From contig JALHNO010000003.1 in NCBI GenBank assembly GCA_022843465.1, positions 265,044 to 329,043 on the forward strand: a stretch of DNA of 64,000 nucleotides. Reading direction: 5' to 3'. How positions within the stretch are numbered: position 1 is the stretch's first letter; the number at the start of each line of letters is the position of its first letter. The DNA is from Pseudomonadota bacterium. Lineage in GTDB: Bacteria; Pseudomonadota; Gammaproteobacteria; Xanthomonadales; Ahniellaceae. The translations under genes were made by a program, and so were the position numbers. The notes under the pieces are model-generated. The model made no database searches. It saw only the letters and a program-made list of their open reading frames with translations, and had not been told where the DNA came from. Shown piece after piece: positions 55,580 to 64,000 of this stretch.

Positions 55580-56011
55580 TCAGCGGACGTCGCTGAAACG
55601 ATTGTGATTGCGGCTGTCGCGGCGGCCGTCGCGATAGCCCTGGGCATAGCCGCGGCGGTAGGGCTTGCTGCCCCCCGATTCTTCGGTCAGCGCGTTGTAG
55701 CCATCGCTGTAGCCATTGTCGTAGGCACGGCTGAACACCTCCTCGTAGGAGGTACCGTCGTAGACCCCATAGTAGCCGCCGTTGAATCCGTAATAGCCGT
55801 AGGAATGGTTGTGGTGGCTGCTGTGAGTCGGGCACCAGGGCGCCGCGTATTGGCCGCGGTCGTGCTGATCAGCGTAGGCGGGGCTGGCAGCATGCTCATG
55901 CCGGGATGCGCGGTGCTCGCCATGGCGATCGCGGTCGCCGGCATGGGCGACGCCAGCGGCCAGGATCAGGCCGAAACCGAGCAGGGACACCGCACGCATC
56001 GCTGAATTCAT
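55580..56011 (-). CDS. Small secreted His/Tyr-rich protein of unknown function
   Basis: This 143-residue protein has a signal peptide (MNSAMRAVSLLGFGLILAAGVAHA). The next part is His-, Arg- and Asp-rich (HGEHRASRHEHAASPAY, THSSHHNHS). A Gly/Tyr-rich stretch follows (YGYYGFNGGYYGVYDG). The C-terminal half has repeats of the form AYDNGYSDGYNAL and RGYAQGYRDGRRD. The composition suggests metal binding or a surface or amyloid-like matrix, but no family is recognised. The ATG at 56011 follows AGGAGGAG at 6 bp, a strong ribosome binding site. It is divergent from dxs. Confidence 0.78.
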   Translation of the reverse strand: MNSAMRAVSLLGFGLILAAGVAHAGDRDRHGEHRASRHEHAASPAYADQHDRGQYAAPWCPTHSSHHNHSYGYYGFNGGYYGVYDGTSYEEVFSRAYDNGYSDGYNALTEESGGSKPYRRGYAQGYRDGRRDSRNHNRFSDVR

Positions 56012-56209
56012 GGATCACTCCTCCTGAGAGCGTGCAGGGATTGTGCGCTCAGCCGATGAATCGCCGCTTAGTCTGGCGCTGGCGGCATGAAACGGTTGTT
56101 TGCGGTTCAGCCTGCGAGCAACGCGAGCCCGCCATCGCCAGCGGGCGGACTCCGGGCAAGATGGCGTCACTGGCTTGCGGTGCCGACAGCGGCCCCGGAC
56201 AATAGCCGC

Positions 56210-58096
56210 ATGAGCATTGATGCAGCACGATACCCCTGCCTGTCCCGGATCAACAGTCCCGGCGAACTGCGCCAGTTTCCGGAATCCGAGCTTGGCGCGG
56301 TTGCCGCCGAACTCCGTGACTATCTGATCGAGGAGGTTGCCCAGGTCGGTGGCCACTTTGGCGCCGGACTCGGTGTCATCGAGTTGACCGTCGCCCTGCA
56401 CTACCTCTACGAGACACCCGAGGACCGCATCGTCTGGGATGTCGGCCACCAGTGTTACCCGCACAAGATACTGACCGGCCGCCGTGACCGTATCCGGACC
56501 ATCAAGCAGCGCGATGGACTGGCGCCATTCCCGCGTCGTGAGGAAAGTCCCTACGACACCTTTGGCGTGGGTCATTCCTCAACGTCGATCTCGGCTGCGC
56601 TGGGCATGGCGATAGCGCGCAGCCAGCAGAATGATCCGCGTCGCGTGGTGGCGGTCATCGGCGATGGCGCGATGACGGCGGGCATGGCCTACGAGGCGCT
56701 GAATCACGCCGGCGGCATGGAGCCACCACCGGACATGCTGGTGGTGCTCAATGACAATCGGATGTCGATATCGGAAAACGTCGGCGGTCTGACCCGCATG
56801 TTGGGTCGATTGATGGCCAGCAATACAATGAACGCCATTCGCGAGGGCGGCAAGAAGCTGGTCGGCAAGCGCAATCCGGTCGCGCGCTTCCTGCGGCGCT
56901 GGGAAGAACATGCCAAGGGCATGTTCGTGCCCTCGACCCTGTTTGAAGAAATGGGTTTCCACTACAGCGGCCCGATCGATGGTCATGATCTGCCGGCCCT
57001 GGTCCAGGTGCTGAAGACCCTGAAGACGCTCAGGGGACCGCAATTGCTGCATGTCATCACCACCAAGGGCAAGGGTTACGAACGCGCCGAAGGCGACCAG
57101 ATCGGCTACCACGCGGTCAGTCCGTTCGACCCGCGTGTCGGGCTCAAGCAGAAGGCGGCGGCGGGCAAGCCGAGCTATACACAGATTTTCGGCGATTGGC
57201 TCTGCGACATGGCGGCCGCCGAGCCGCGGCTGCTGGCGATCACGCCCGCGATGCGCGAAGGTTCGGGTCTGGTGCGGTTCTCGCGCGAATATCCGCAGCG
57301 CTATTTCGATGTGGCGATTGCCGAACAGCACGCAGTGACGCTTGCCGCCGGCATGGCCTGCGAGGGCGCCAAGCCGGTGGTGGCGATCTACTCCACCTTT
57401 CTGCAGCGTGGCTACGATCAACTGATTCACGATGTGGCCCTGCAGAATCTCGATGTGCTGTTCGCGATTGATCGCGGTGGTGTGGTCGGCCCCGACGGCG
57501 CCACCCATGCCGGCAGTTTCGATCTCTCGTACCTGCGCGCGATTCCCAATATGGTGGTGATGGCGCCGACCGACGAAAACGAGTGCCGACGCATGCTGAG
57601 TACCGGTTTCCGCCATGCGGGGCCGGCGGCGGTTCGCTACCCGCGCGGTACCGGCCCCGGTATCGCGCTGAGCGGCGATCTCGATACGATTCCGCTGGGA
57701 AAGGCGGAGCTGGTCCGGCGTGGTCGTCGCATTGCGTTTCTGGTTTTTGGCGCGTTGCTGGAGCCCGCCGCTGCGGTCGCCACGCAGCTCGGCGCGACCC
57801 TGGTCAATATGCGCTTCATCAAGCCGCTGGATGAGGAAATCCTGCTCGACCTGGTCCGCAGTCATGAAGGGCTGGTGACGATCGAGGACAATGCCATCAT
57901 GGGCGGTGCCGGATCAGCGGTCAGTGAATTCCTCGCCAGCCAGCAAATTGCCGTGCCGGTTCTGCATCTGGGGCTGCCCGACGCCTGGCTGGAGCACATG
58001 AGCCGCGAGGAAATGCTGGCCTCGGTCGGTCTCGACGCCCTGGGCATTGCCAACAGCGTGTCGGCGCGTTGGCCACAACTGCAGAAGATCGCCTGA
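56210..58096 (+). CDS. dxs: 1-deoxy-D-xylulose-5-phosphate synthase
   Basis: DXS condenses pyruvate and glyceraldehyde 3-phosphate into DXP, the first step of the MEP isoprenoid pathway, using thiamine diphosphate. The 628-residue protein has the N-terminal region [21 protein letters not shown] and [18 protein letters not shown], the ThDP motif [18 protein letters not shown] with LNDNRMSIS, the transketolase-like middle [20 protein letters not shown], and the C-terminal domain ([11 protein letters not shown]). The ATG at 56210 fits the family start [21 protein letters not shown]. No ispA or xseB lies alongside. Confidence 0.97.
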   Translation: MSIDAARYPCLSRINSPGELRQFPESELGAVAAELRDYLIEEVAQVGGHFGAGLGVIELTVALHYLYETPEDRIVWDVGHQCYPHKILTGRRDRIRTIKQRDGLAPFPRREESPYDTFGVGHSSTSISAALGMAIARSQQNDPRRVVAVIGDGAMTAGMAYEALNHAGGMEPPPDMLVVLNDNRMSISENVGGLTRMLGRLMASNTMNAIREGGKKLVGKRNPVARFLRRWEEHAKGMFVPSTLFEEMGFHYSGPIDGHDLPALVQVLKTLKTLRGPQLLHVITTKGKGYERAEGDQIGYHAVSPFDPRVGLKQKAAAGKPSYTQIFGDWLCDMAAAEPRLLAITPAMREGSGLVRFSREYPQRYFDVAIAEQHAVTLAAGMACEGAKPVVAIYSTFLQRGYDQLIHDVALQNLDVLFAIDRGGVVGPDGATHAGSFDLSYLRAIPNMVVMAPTDENECRRMLSTGFRHAGPAAVRYPRGTGPGIALSGDLDTIPLGKAELVRRGRRIAFLVFGALLEPAAAVATQLGATLVNMRFIKPLDEEILLDLVRSHEGLVTIEDNAIMGGAGSAVSEFLASQQIAVPVLHLGLPDAWLEHMSREEMLASVGLDALGIANSVSARWPQLQKIA

Positions 58097-58246
58097 TCCG
58101 AAACGGTCTGTTCTTGGGTTCGGACAGGGCGCCTGCTTCCAGACAGCCCTTTCTGGACCTTGCACAAGGGTCTAAAGTCGACCTGGGCGTGCCAGCAATC
58201 GGACGACCTCCTGATTCCCGTGGACGACTGCTGAGGTAGCACTGCT

Positions 58247-59053
58247 GTGACGGAGTTCCGGTACCTCATCTACTCCTTGTGTTTGTTGGCCGGGTCTTGC
58301 GCTCCGGCGCAGGCACAGACCAGCGACCCGGTACCGGCGCCGGCAACGGTTCGGCTTGCAAGTCTGGAGTGGGAGCCCTACATCGGCCCGAACCTGACCG
58401 AACAGGGTTACGCCGCCGCCCTGGTCAGGGCCGCGCTCGCCACCCAGGGTGTGAGTGTCGAAATCGAGTACCTTCCCTGGGCGCGCGCCTTGCATGATGC
58501 GCGACGCGGGGCCTTCGACGGCATTTTCCCGGAGTACTTCGATTCCACAAGGGAAACCGAATTTGTGTTTTCGGATCCGTTCCCGGGTGGCCCGGTCGGA
58601 CTGTACAAGCGCAAGACGGATCCGATCGCGTTTGCCGTGAACCCCGCGATCGACATGGAGGGCGCCCTCCGTTCGATCGCACAGTGGCGGATCGGCGTCG
58701 TGCGCGACTATCTCAACACTCCAGTGTTCGACGCCGCCGATTATCTGCGCCGGCAGGCCGCTGTTGATGATGCGGCCAATCTGCGCAAGCTGATCTATGG
58801 TCGTGTCGATCTGATTTTCATCGATTTCCATGTGGCGCGGCATCTGCTCGGCAAGCAGATGGCCAGTCGTGCCAGCCAACTGGAACCCTTGCTGCCGGCG
58901 CTGGAAAACAAGTCCTTGTACATCGCGTTCTCGCGCAATGCGGGGCGCCACGAGGCATTGCGGCTGGCGTTCAACGCCGGTCTGGCGGAGATCACGCGCA
59001 GCGGTCTGTTGCGGAAGATCCGTCTCGCGCATGGCTTCGACGCGAACCGGTAA
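58247..59053 (+). CDS. Periplasmic solute-binding protein (SBP_bac_3-like)
   Basis: This 268-residue protein has a signal peptide with a likely cleavage at PAQA-QTSD, about residue 24. The mature part is like family 3 binding proteins: LASLEWEPYIGPNLTEQGYAAALVRAAL, VSVEIEYLPWARALHDARRGAFDGIFPEYFDSTRE, and WRIGVVRDYLN. Such proteins serve amino-acid ABC transporters or act as sensor domains. No permease or ATPase gene is near, so it may be an orphan or a signalling protein. The start is a GTG at 58247 with GAGG 10 bp upstream. It lies convergent to the EAL-domain gene, 81 bp away; a functional link is possible but unsupported. Confidence 0.85.
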   Translation: MTEFRYLIYSLCLLAGSCAPAQAQTSDPVPAPATVRLASLEWEPYIGPNLTEQGYAAALVRAALATQGVSVEIEYLPWARALHDARRGAFDGIFPEYFDSTRETEFVFSDPFPGGPVGLYKRKTDPIAFAVNPAIDMEGALRSIAQWRIGVVRDYLNTPVFDAADYLRRQAAVDDAANLRKLIYGRVDLIFIDFHVARHLLGKQMASRASQLEPLLPALENKSLYIAFSRNAGRHEALRLAFNAGLAEITRSGLLRKIRLAHGFDANR

Positions 59054-59134
59054 GCGACTGGGCTTCGGATTCGCCCTGGCTCTCAATTTCGGCAGCAAGG
59101 CGCTGCAGTGCAGGGCGCGCGATTCGGTTACCCG

Positions 59135-61186
59135 CTAGGCGGGCTGCTTGTGCTCGCGCAACAGGTAGCGGAAGGCATCGGCTGCCGCCAGTGGCCGCGA
59201 GAACAGATAGCCCTGCAGCAGATCGCAGCGCATTTCGCGTAGGCGATCGGCCTGCGCGACGGTCTCCACGCCTTCGGCAACGACCCGCATGCCCAGACTG
59301 TGGCCGAGGTTGATGATCGCCCGCACGATCTTGGCGTCATCGGGATCGACCAGAAGTTCGCGGACAAAACTGCCGTCAATCTTGAGCTTGTCGATCGGCA
59401 ATCGCTTGAGGTAGCTCAGCGAGGCGTGGCCGGTGCCAAAGTCATCGATGGCGATGGACACGCCGAGCGCACGCACGCGTTGCAGCAGGCCATGGGCGAG
59501 ATCGAAGTTCTCGACGACCGCGGTTTCGGTGATTTCGAGTTCCAGCAGCTGCGCTGGCAGAGCGGTCGTCTCGAGAATCGTTGCGAGACGCGCGTCGAAC
59601 TTCGGGTCGCGCAACTGCGCAGCCGAAACATTGACCGCCACACGCAGCCCACGGCCCAAGCCGGCCTTCCAGGCCGCCATCTGCGAACAGACCCGCAGCA
59701 GCACGAAATCGCCGAGTGCCCCGATGCTGCCGCGCTGCTCGGCAATCGAGATGAAGACGCCGGGGGGCAATAGCCCCAATTCGGGATGGCGCCAGCGCAC
59801 CAGCGCTTCCAGGCTTGCGGTTTGTCCGTGATCGGCATCGACCAGGGGCTGGTAGTCGACGATGAATTGCTCGTCAAAATCGACCGCCGCGATCTCGCGC
59901 CCAAGTCGCCTGCGCAGTCGCTGCTCGGAATCCAGTCCGGCCTCGTGAAAGCGGATGGGGTCGCTGCCACGTTCGGCTCGGGCATAAGCTTGCTCAGCGC
60001 ACTGCACCAGTGTTTCGGCGCCATCGGCGTCATCCGGAAAGACCGCGATGCCGATTGCCGCGTGCAGGGGCACCTCGCGCTCCTGATGACTGAAAGTTTG
60101 CGCCAGTGTGTCGAGTGTGGCCTGGGCCAGAATGCGCAGGGCCGGGCGGCTACCGTCGCGGACTGGCAGAGCCAGCGCGAAGCTGTCGTCGGCCAATCGC
60201 GCTACCAGACCTTCGCTGCCGGCATGCGCCAGCAGGCGACGACCGGCTTCACGCATTGCGGCATCGCCACCGCTTTCACCCAGGTGCTGGTTGATGCCCT
60301 TGAAATCGATCAGGTCGATGTGCATCAGCACCAGTTGGCGACCTTCGGCCAGCGTGGGCAGCAGATGGCCCAGCCGCATCAGCAGCATGCGCCGGTTGGG
60401 CAACTTGGTGATCTCGTCGTATTGGCTGAGAAAGGTTGCCCGTGCCTCGGCTTCGCGACGTTTGCTCAGGCTGTCACGGATCGAGTCGAGCAGGCGATTG
60501 ACCGCGGCGACACTGCCACCGAATTCGTCGGACTCGTGGCCGCGCGGAATCGGCAGTCGGGTCATTTCCGGTTCCCGCGGATCGACACGTTCCAGTGCCC
60601 GCATGGTCGTCAGCAGCGGGCGCGTCAGGAACCGATAGAGCAGGGCGAACACGACCAATCCCAGCATGATCGCGCGCAGGGGTTCGATCAGCGCGAGCGT
60701 CACCGCGCGCTGCACGAATTCCTCGCCGATCACCGCATTGTCGATACGAAGTTCGATCTCGCCGAGCACTTCGCGATTGCTCCCTCCATAAAGCGCTCGC
60801 GTGTGGCGAGTTTCCGGACCCAGCAGGCGGTCACTGACGCCACGCCAGCGCGCAGGTTTGTCTACTCGTCGCTGGCTCGCCAGTGTCTCCCCGGTCGAAA
60901 GCCTGAGCTCGGCGGAGCGCACGCCGGGGATGGCCAGCAGTCCACTCACCACCCGGCTGGCCATGGCATCATCAATGTTGTAGGCGGCCTCGCTGGCCGG
61001 TTCGCTGAGCAGGGTCAGTGCCTGCTCGGCCAGGGCATCGCGGCGTTGGCGCAAGGCATGCATGTCGCTGACGACCTGGATCGCGGCGATCACGATCCCG
61101 ATCAACAGGCTGGCAACTGCGGTCAGCAGCAGCAGCCGTACCGTCAGGCGATTGCGCCACACGATCTGGGAAGCATCCGCTGCCAT
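59135..61186 (-). CDS. Membrane EAL-domain c-di-GMP phosphodiesterase with degenerate GGDEF domain
   Basis: This 683-residue protein is predicted to hydrolyse c-di-GMP. Two membrane segments (about 16-38 and 172-188) flank a periplasmic sensor of about 130 residues. A HAMP-like linker, a GGDEF-like domain (about 255-415) and an EAL domain (about 430-675) follow. The GGDEF loop reads LADDS in ARLADDSFALAL, so cyclase activity is unlikely. The EAL domain is intact: SLEALVRWRHPELG, AVNVSAAQL, LEITETAVVEN, IDDFGTGHASLSYLKRLPIDKLKIDGSFV and VVAEGVET. The sensor ligand is unknown. The ATG at 61186 gives a sensible membrane N-terminus. It is convergent with the binding-protein gene. Confidence 0.92.
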   Translation of the reverse strand: MAADASQIVWRNRLTVRLLLLTAVASLLIGIVIAAIQVVSDMHALRQRRDALAEQALTLLSEPASEAAYNIDDAMASRVVSGLLAIPGVRSAELRLSTGETLASQRRVDKPARWRGVSDRLLGPETRHTRALYGGSNREVLGEIELRIDNAVIGEEFVQRAVTLALIEPLRAIMLGLVVFALLYRFLTRPLLTTMRALERVDPREPEMTRLPIPRGHESDEFGGSVAAVNRLLDSIRDSLSKRREAEARATFLSQYDEITKLPNRRMLLMRLGHLLPTLAEGRQLVLMHIDLIDFKGINQHLGESGGDAAMREAGRRLLAHAGSEGLVARLADDSFALALPVRDGSRPALRILAQATLDTLAQTFSHQEREVPLHAAIGIAVFPDDADGAETLVQCAEQAYARAERGSDPIRFHEAGLDSEQRLRRRLGREIAAVDFDEQFIVDYQPLVDADHGQTASLEALVRWRHPELGLLPPGVFISIAEQRGSIGALGDFVLLRVCSQMAAWKAGLGRGLRVAVNVSAAQLRDPKFDARLATILETTALPAQLLELEITETAVVENFDLAHGLLQRVRALGVSIAIDDFGTGHASLSYLKRLPIDKLKIDGSFVRELLVDPDDAKIVRAIINLGHSLGMRVVAEGVETVAQADRLREMRCDLLQGYLFSRPLAAADAFRYLLREHKQPA

Positions 61187-61328
61187 GGCTGGACCGCCGC
61201 GCCTGAGTGTGATCGGATGTTAGCAAGCGCCGCAGACGCTGGCAGCAAGCGCGTTGTCGCCAACGCGACTTGTGCGGCGAAGAGATCGCGCGCCCGTCCC
61301 GAAGCGCGGGCGTCGGGTCGCGGGGCGC

Positions 61329-61697
61329 TCAGGTCATGCAGAAGAAATTGAGCTTGTTGCCGTCCAGATCACGAAAGTAGCCGGCGTAAAAGCCCTCTCC
61401 GCGGGGACCGGGATCGCCCTCGTTGCTGGCACCGAGCTCAAGCGCCCGGCGGTGCAGGGCATCGACCTGGGCAGTTTCCTTGACTGCCAATGCCACCATC
61501 ACGCCGTTGCCGACGGTCGCCGCATTGCCATCCGCGGGCACGGTGGCGCAGAAGCCAGCCTGATTGGGCGAACTGGCCCAGGCTACAAAGCGCTCGGTCT
61601 CCATGAAGCGAGCGGCACCGATCTCCTTGAACAGCGCGTCGTAGAACGCCACTGCGCGCGGCAGATCATTGGTACCCACCATCACATATCCGATCAT
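61329..61697 (-). CDS. VOC-family (glyoxalase/bleomycin-resistance-like) protein
   Basis: This 122-residue protein is a vicinal-oxygen-chelate-fold protein, with IGYVMVGTNDLPRAVAFYDALFKEIGA as the first strand-helix unit and GFYAGYFRDLDGNKLNFFCM as the last. Similar small proteins act as dimeric metalloenzymes or as binding proteins; the substrate cannot be told. The ATG at 61697 follows GGAG at 8 bp and begins with the usual MIGYVMVGTND. A frame upstream to 61853 has no coding features. A weak GC-rich hairpin (stem CGCCCG/CGGGCG, 61291-61312) lies after it. Confidence 0.88.
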   Translation of the reverse strand: MIGYVMVGTNDLPRAVAFYDALFKEIGAARFMETERFVAWASSPNQAGFCATVPADGNAATVGNGVMVALAVKETAQVDALHRRALELGASNEGDPGPRGEGFYAGYFRDLDGNKLNFFCMT

Positions 61698-61865
61698 TGC
61701 TGCATCTCCGTGGTTGCGGTTGAATCGAACTGCCGTCGAGCGTCTGCAACGCGGCGCACCAGGCTCCGGCACACTTTCCGAGCATGGCATGCGTGCCAGT
61801 GTAGGTCCGAGGTTGGCTCGGGCCAGTCCCACTTCCGTCGATTTTCGGTGCAAACGCGCCCTGCC

Positions 61866-63641
61866 TCAGATCACATCCCAGGGATAGCGGCCCTGTTCCA
61901 GAATCATTCCGGCAAGTTGATCGGATGCCGGGTCTTCGTTGCGATCCATTGCGCGCGCGTTGCGGAACATTCGCCGCCGAGCCTGCTTGCTGAAGATTTC
62001 AGCGATCGCGACCGCGCTGTCGGCATGTGCGTCCCCGGCCGCAACCAGCGCATCGGCGCGCGACAGCACGCAGAGCCCCACGAACAGGTCGATCGCGATG
62101 TCGGCTACGCGCTTCTGCTGATACTGCTGCTCCGCGATCCCCTTGCCGTATTTGCGCAGCAGCTGATCCGATGCGGTCGACAGCTCGACCACATACTTCT
62201 CGTAGACCTGGGCGGCCTTGCGCAGCCGCGGATGCAGTTCACGCACGATCTTGTCGGTGCCGATCCCGGTCGCCTCGCGGGCGCGCCGGCCGGCGTATTC
62301 GCTGAGGACGCCGAAGCCCTTGATCGGATTGTTGAAGATGTCGCCGAGCGCGCTGCGCAGCCCGGACAGTCCGGTACCGACATCCTTGAGTCCGGACAGT
62401 GCGATGTACAGGCGGAGAATCTCGTTTGTGCCCTCGAAGATCGACAGGATGCGCGAATCCCGGGTGATCTGCTCGTAGGGGAACTCGCGCATGAAGCCAT
62501 TGCCCGCTGCGATCTGCAGGGCCTCGTGCGCGGCGCGCTGGATCGCATCACTGGCGAACACCTTGCTGATGGCTGCTTCGACGGAGTAATCGGTACAGCC
62601 GCTGTCGATATAGTGCGCGACCATCCAGACCGCGCTCTCGGCGGCGAAACAGTCGATGCTCATCTGCGCGATCTTTTCGCGGACCAGTCCGAACTCGGCG
62701 ATCGGGCGATCGAACTGCTTGCGGTCCTTGGCCTGCTGGGTAGCCAATCGGATCAGCGCCTTCATGCCACCGACGGCGCCGCCGCCAAGACCCGTGCGGC
62801 CATTGTTGAGGATGGCCATCGCTACCTTGAAGCCCTTGCCGACCTCGCCGAGCACGTTTTCGGCAGGCACGCGGACATCGGCGAAGGCAACCGTGGTGGT
62901 GCTCGATGCGCGGATGCCCATCTTGTCTTCATGTGGGCCATGGCTGACGCCGGCAGCATCGGCATCGACGATGAAGGCAGTCATCTTTCCCGTCGGGGTA
63001 TCGGTGCGCGCAAACACGGTGTAGAGGCCGGCGATGCCGCCGTTGGTGATCCAGATCTTTTCGCCGCTCAGGGTCCAGCTGCCATCCTCGTTGGCCGTGG
63101 CGCGGGTGCGCACCGAGGCGGCATCCGAGCCGGCGCCGGATTCGGTCAGGCAGAACGCGGCAATCAGCTCGCCAGTGGCCAGCCGTGGCAGGTAGCGCGC
63201 CTTCTGCTCGTCATTGCCAAACAGCAGGACACCCTTCATGCCGATCGAGCTGTGCGCCCCGATCGTCAGCGAGACCGAACTGTCATGGCCGCTGGTCTGC
63301 GCCAGCACGCGCGCATAGGCGGCATTGCTCAGCTCCAGCCCACCGTGCGCCTCCGGAATGATCAGGCCGAACAGGCCCATTTCGCGCAGTGCCTGGATGA
63401 ATTCTTCAGGCTGGTGGGCATCACGATCCCACTGCTTGAGGTCGGCATGCTTGTCCTTCAGGAAATCCTCGATGGCATCGACCATTGCACCGAGCATCTC
63501 GCGATCGCGCTCGCGCATGCGCGGGTAGGGGAACAGGTTCTCCTCGACGATCTCGCCAAAAAAAAGATTCTTCGCCACCGACTGGTCGCGCCGGAGTTGG
63601 TCTGTTGCGGCGGCCACACTCGCTTCCGATACGCTTGCCAT
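61866..63641 (-). CDS. Acyl-CoA dehydrogenase (VLCAD-like, with C-terminal extension)
   Basis: This 591-residue flavoenzyme is predicted to carry out the first oxidation step of fatty-acid beta-oxidation. FAD-binding and acyl-CoA-binding segments are visible: AAFCLTESGAGSDAASVRTRA, EKIWITNGGIAGLYTVFARTD, LGEVGKGFKVAMAILNNGRTGLGGGAVG, and the catalytic-Glu region RILSIFEGTNEILRLYIAL. A C-terminal extension of about 170 residues makes it similar in size to very-long-chain enzymes. The ATG at 63641 follows GGAG at 8 bp. No other beta-oxidation genes are adjacent. It reads in the same direction as the VOC gene, with a 168-bp gap. Confidence 0.92.
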   Translation of the reverse strand: MASVSEASVAAATDQLRRDQSVAKNLFFGEIVEENLFPYPRMRERDREMLGAMVDAIEDFLKDKHADLKQWDRDAHQPEEFIQALREMGLFGLIIPEAHGGLELSNAAYARVLAQTSGHDSSVSLTIGAHSSIGMKGVLLFGNDEQKARYLPRLATGELIAAFCLTESGAGSDAASVRTRATANEDGSWTLSGEKIWITNGGIAGLYTVFARTDTPTGKMTAFIVDADAAGVSHGPHEDKMGIRASSTTTVAFADVRVPAENVLGEVGKGFKVAMAILNNGRTGLGGGAVGGMKALIRLATQQAKDRKQFDRPIAEFGLVREKIAQMSIDCFAAESAVWMVAHYIDSGCTDYSVEAAISKVFASDAIQRAAHEALQIAAGNGFMREFPYEQITRDSRILSIFEGTNEILRLYIALSGLKDVGTGLSGLRSALGDIFNNPIKGFGVLSEYAGRRAREATGIGTDKIVRELHPRLRKAAQVYEKYVVELSTASDQLLRKYGKGIAEQQYQQKRVADIAIDLFVGLCVLSRADALVAAGDAHADSAVAIAEIFSKQARRRMFRNARAMDRNEDPASDQLAGMILEQGRYPWDVI

Positions 63642-63858
63642 GATGCCTGCTCCAGTCAGCCTGTCCTGGTTGCAGTGTCCGCCCGCAGCCATGGCAGTTG
63701 CAAGCCCACCCGGGAATGCAACGCCACACCAGGGCTGGACACCCATCGCCGTTGCCAGGGCTTCGTCGCGCCCAGGCCGGGTTTCGTCGCATTGTCCGGC
63801 AAGCGTCCGTGCGCGGCTGCACAATGAAATCCTGCAATCAGTCAGTCCAGGAGGATTC

Positions 63859-63900
63859 ATGCATCACGGTATTGGAGTACTGCTACTGGCTGTCGCATAA
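63859..63900 (+). CDS. Possible 13-residue hydrophobic leader-type peptide
   Basis: An ATG preceded by AGGAGG at 5 bp opens a 14-codon frame encoding MHHGIGVLLLAVA and a stop. The strong ribosome binding site is the only support. It precedes, by 42 bp, the GTG start of a gene that runs off the right edge. It may be a leader peptide or chance. No attenuator hairpin is evident in the 42-bp gap. Confidence 0.3.
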   Translation: MHHGIGVLLLAVA

Positions 63901-63942
63901 ATAATGCAATACTACACACCCGTCCCAAGCAGGAGTACGGAT

Positions 63943-64000
63943 GTGACACGACCAGTCGGGTCCGCAGAGCTGATCGAAGCGCGGCGCCGTCAGGCGCTGC
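63943..64000 (+). CDS. Start of an unidentified gene, cut by the window edge
   Basis: A GTG at 63943 with AGGAG 7 bp upstream begins an open frame of 19 codons (VTRPVGSAELIEARRRQAL) that continues beyond the window. The charged helix-like start is too short to identify. An overlapping ATG at 63941 is followed at once by TGA, so the GTG is the only plausible start. Confidence 0.5.
   Translation, partial: MTRPVGSAELIEARRRQAL

Noticed and set aside
61291..61312. Hairpin after the VOC gene as a terminator
   Set aside because: The stem is only 6 bp with a 10-nt loop and no T-run, too weak to list as a terminator.

Overview
The window is a 64 kb, GC-rich chromosomal segment that reads best as a gammaproteobacterium of the Lysobacterales (Xanthomonadales) type, possibly Rhodanobacteraceae-like. 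The clues are a large TonB-dependent receptor of the Xanthomonas/Caulobacter kind, a MetX-family protein of the xanthomonad O-succinyltransferase type, REP-like hairpins headed by GTAG, and secreted beta-propeller proteins, one of them ending in a GFE motif. The species assignment is inference; no rRNA is present. Genes are dense on both strands, and there is no phage, transposase, CRISPR array or rRNA.

Layout. (1) Positions 1-1047 hold the 5' part of mutS. (2) Positions 1204-14876 form a pectin-utilisation island. It contains kduD and kduI, a LacI-family regulator, a DctMQP TRAP transporter translationally coupled to an FAH-superfamily hydratase-like gene, a secreted PL1-type pectate lyase, a CE8 pectin methylesterase, a TonB-dependent receptor and a KDG kinase. 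Five intergenic sites share the 9-mer GACACCGGT and define a likely local regulon. Together the genes can demethylate and cleave pectin outside the cell, import the products across both membranes, and convert 5-keto-4-deoxyuronate through KDG to KDPG. No oligogalacturonide lyase, GH28/GH88/GH105 enzyme or KDPG aldolase is present. (3) Positions 14916-22959 hold a Cys-rich lipoprotein, a methyltransferase, a secreted beta-propeller, and a winged-helix/membrane/propeller regulator whose gene overlaps the 3' end of a membrane Ser/Thr kinase gene. (4) Positions 23079-25325 hold cinA-recA-recX, with a 22-bp LexA-like palindrome before recA.

(5) Positions 25365-34649 hold an ALDH7 dehydrogenase, tRNA-Arg(CCU) followed 26 nt later by the tRNA hydroxylase gene trhO, a REP-like hairpin cluster, a MetX-family gene, a TrmB-like methyltransferase, metK and a secreted FG-GAP-type protein. 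(6) Between dusB and rbsK-nupC lies a striking array of 117-bp tandem repeats (35679-36426), each unit with two hairpins. The array immediately precedes dusB. (7) Positions 38889-63641 are mostly conserved housekeeping and cell-surface genes: dnaE, prolyl oligopeptidase, cysK, recQ, hemolysin III, typA, a CASTOR/POLLUX-like channel protein, a PmtA-like methyltransferase, dxs, a periplasmic binding protein, an EAL protein with a degenerate GGDEF domain, a VOC protein and an acyl-CoA dehydrogenase. The right edge carries a tiny ORF and the first codons of another gene.

The most unusual structures are the 117-bp dual-hairpin array, the five-site putative LacI regulon, and the pectin island that separates mutS from cinA-recA.
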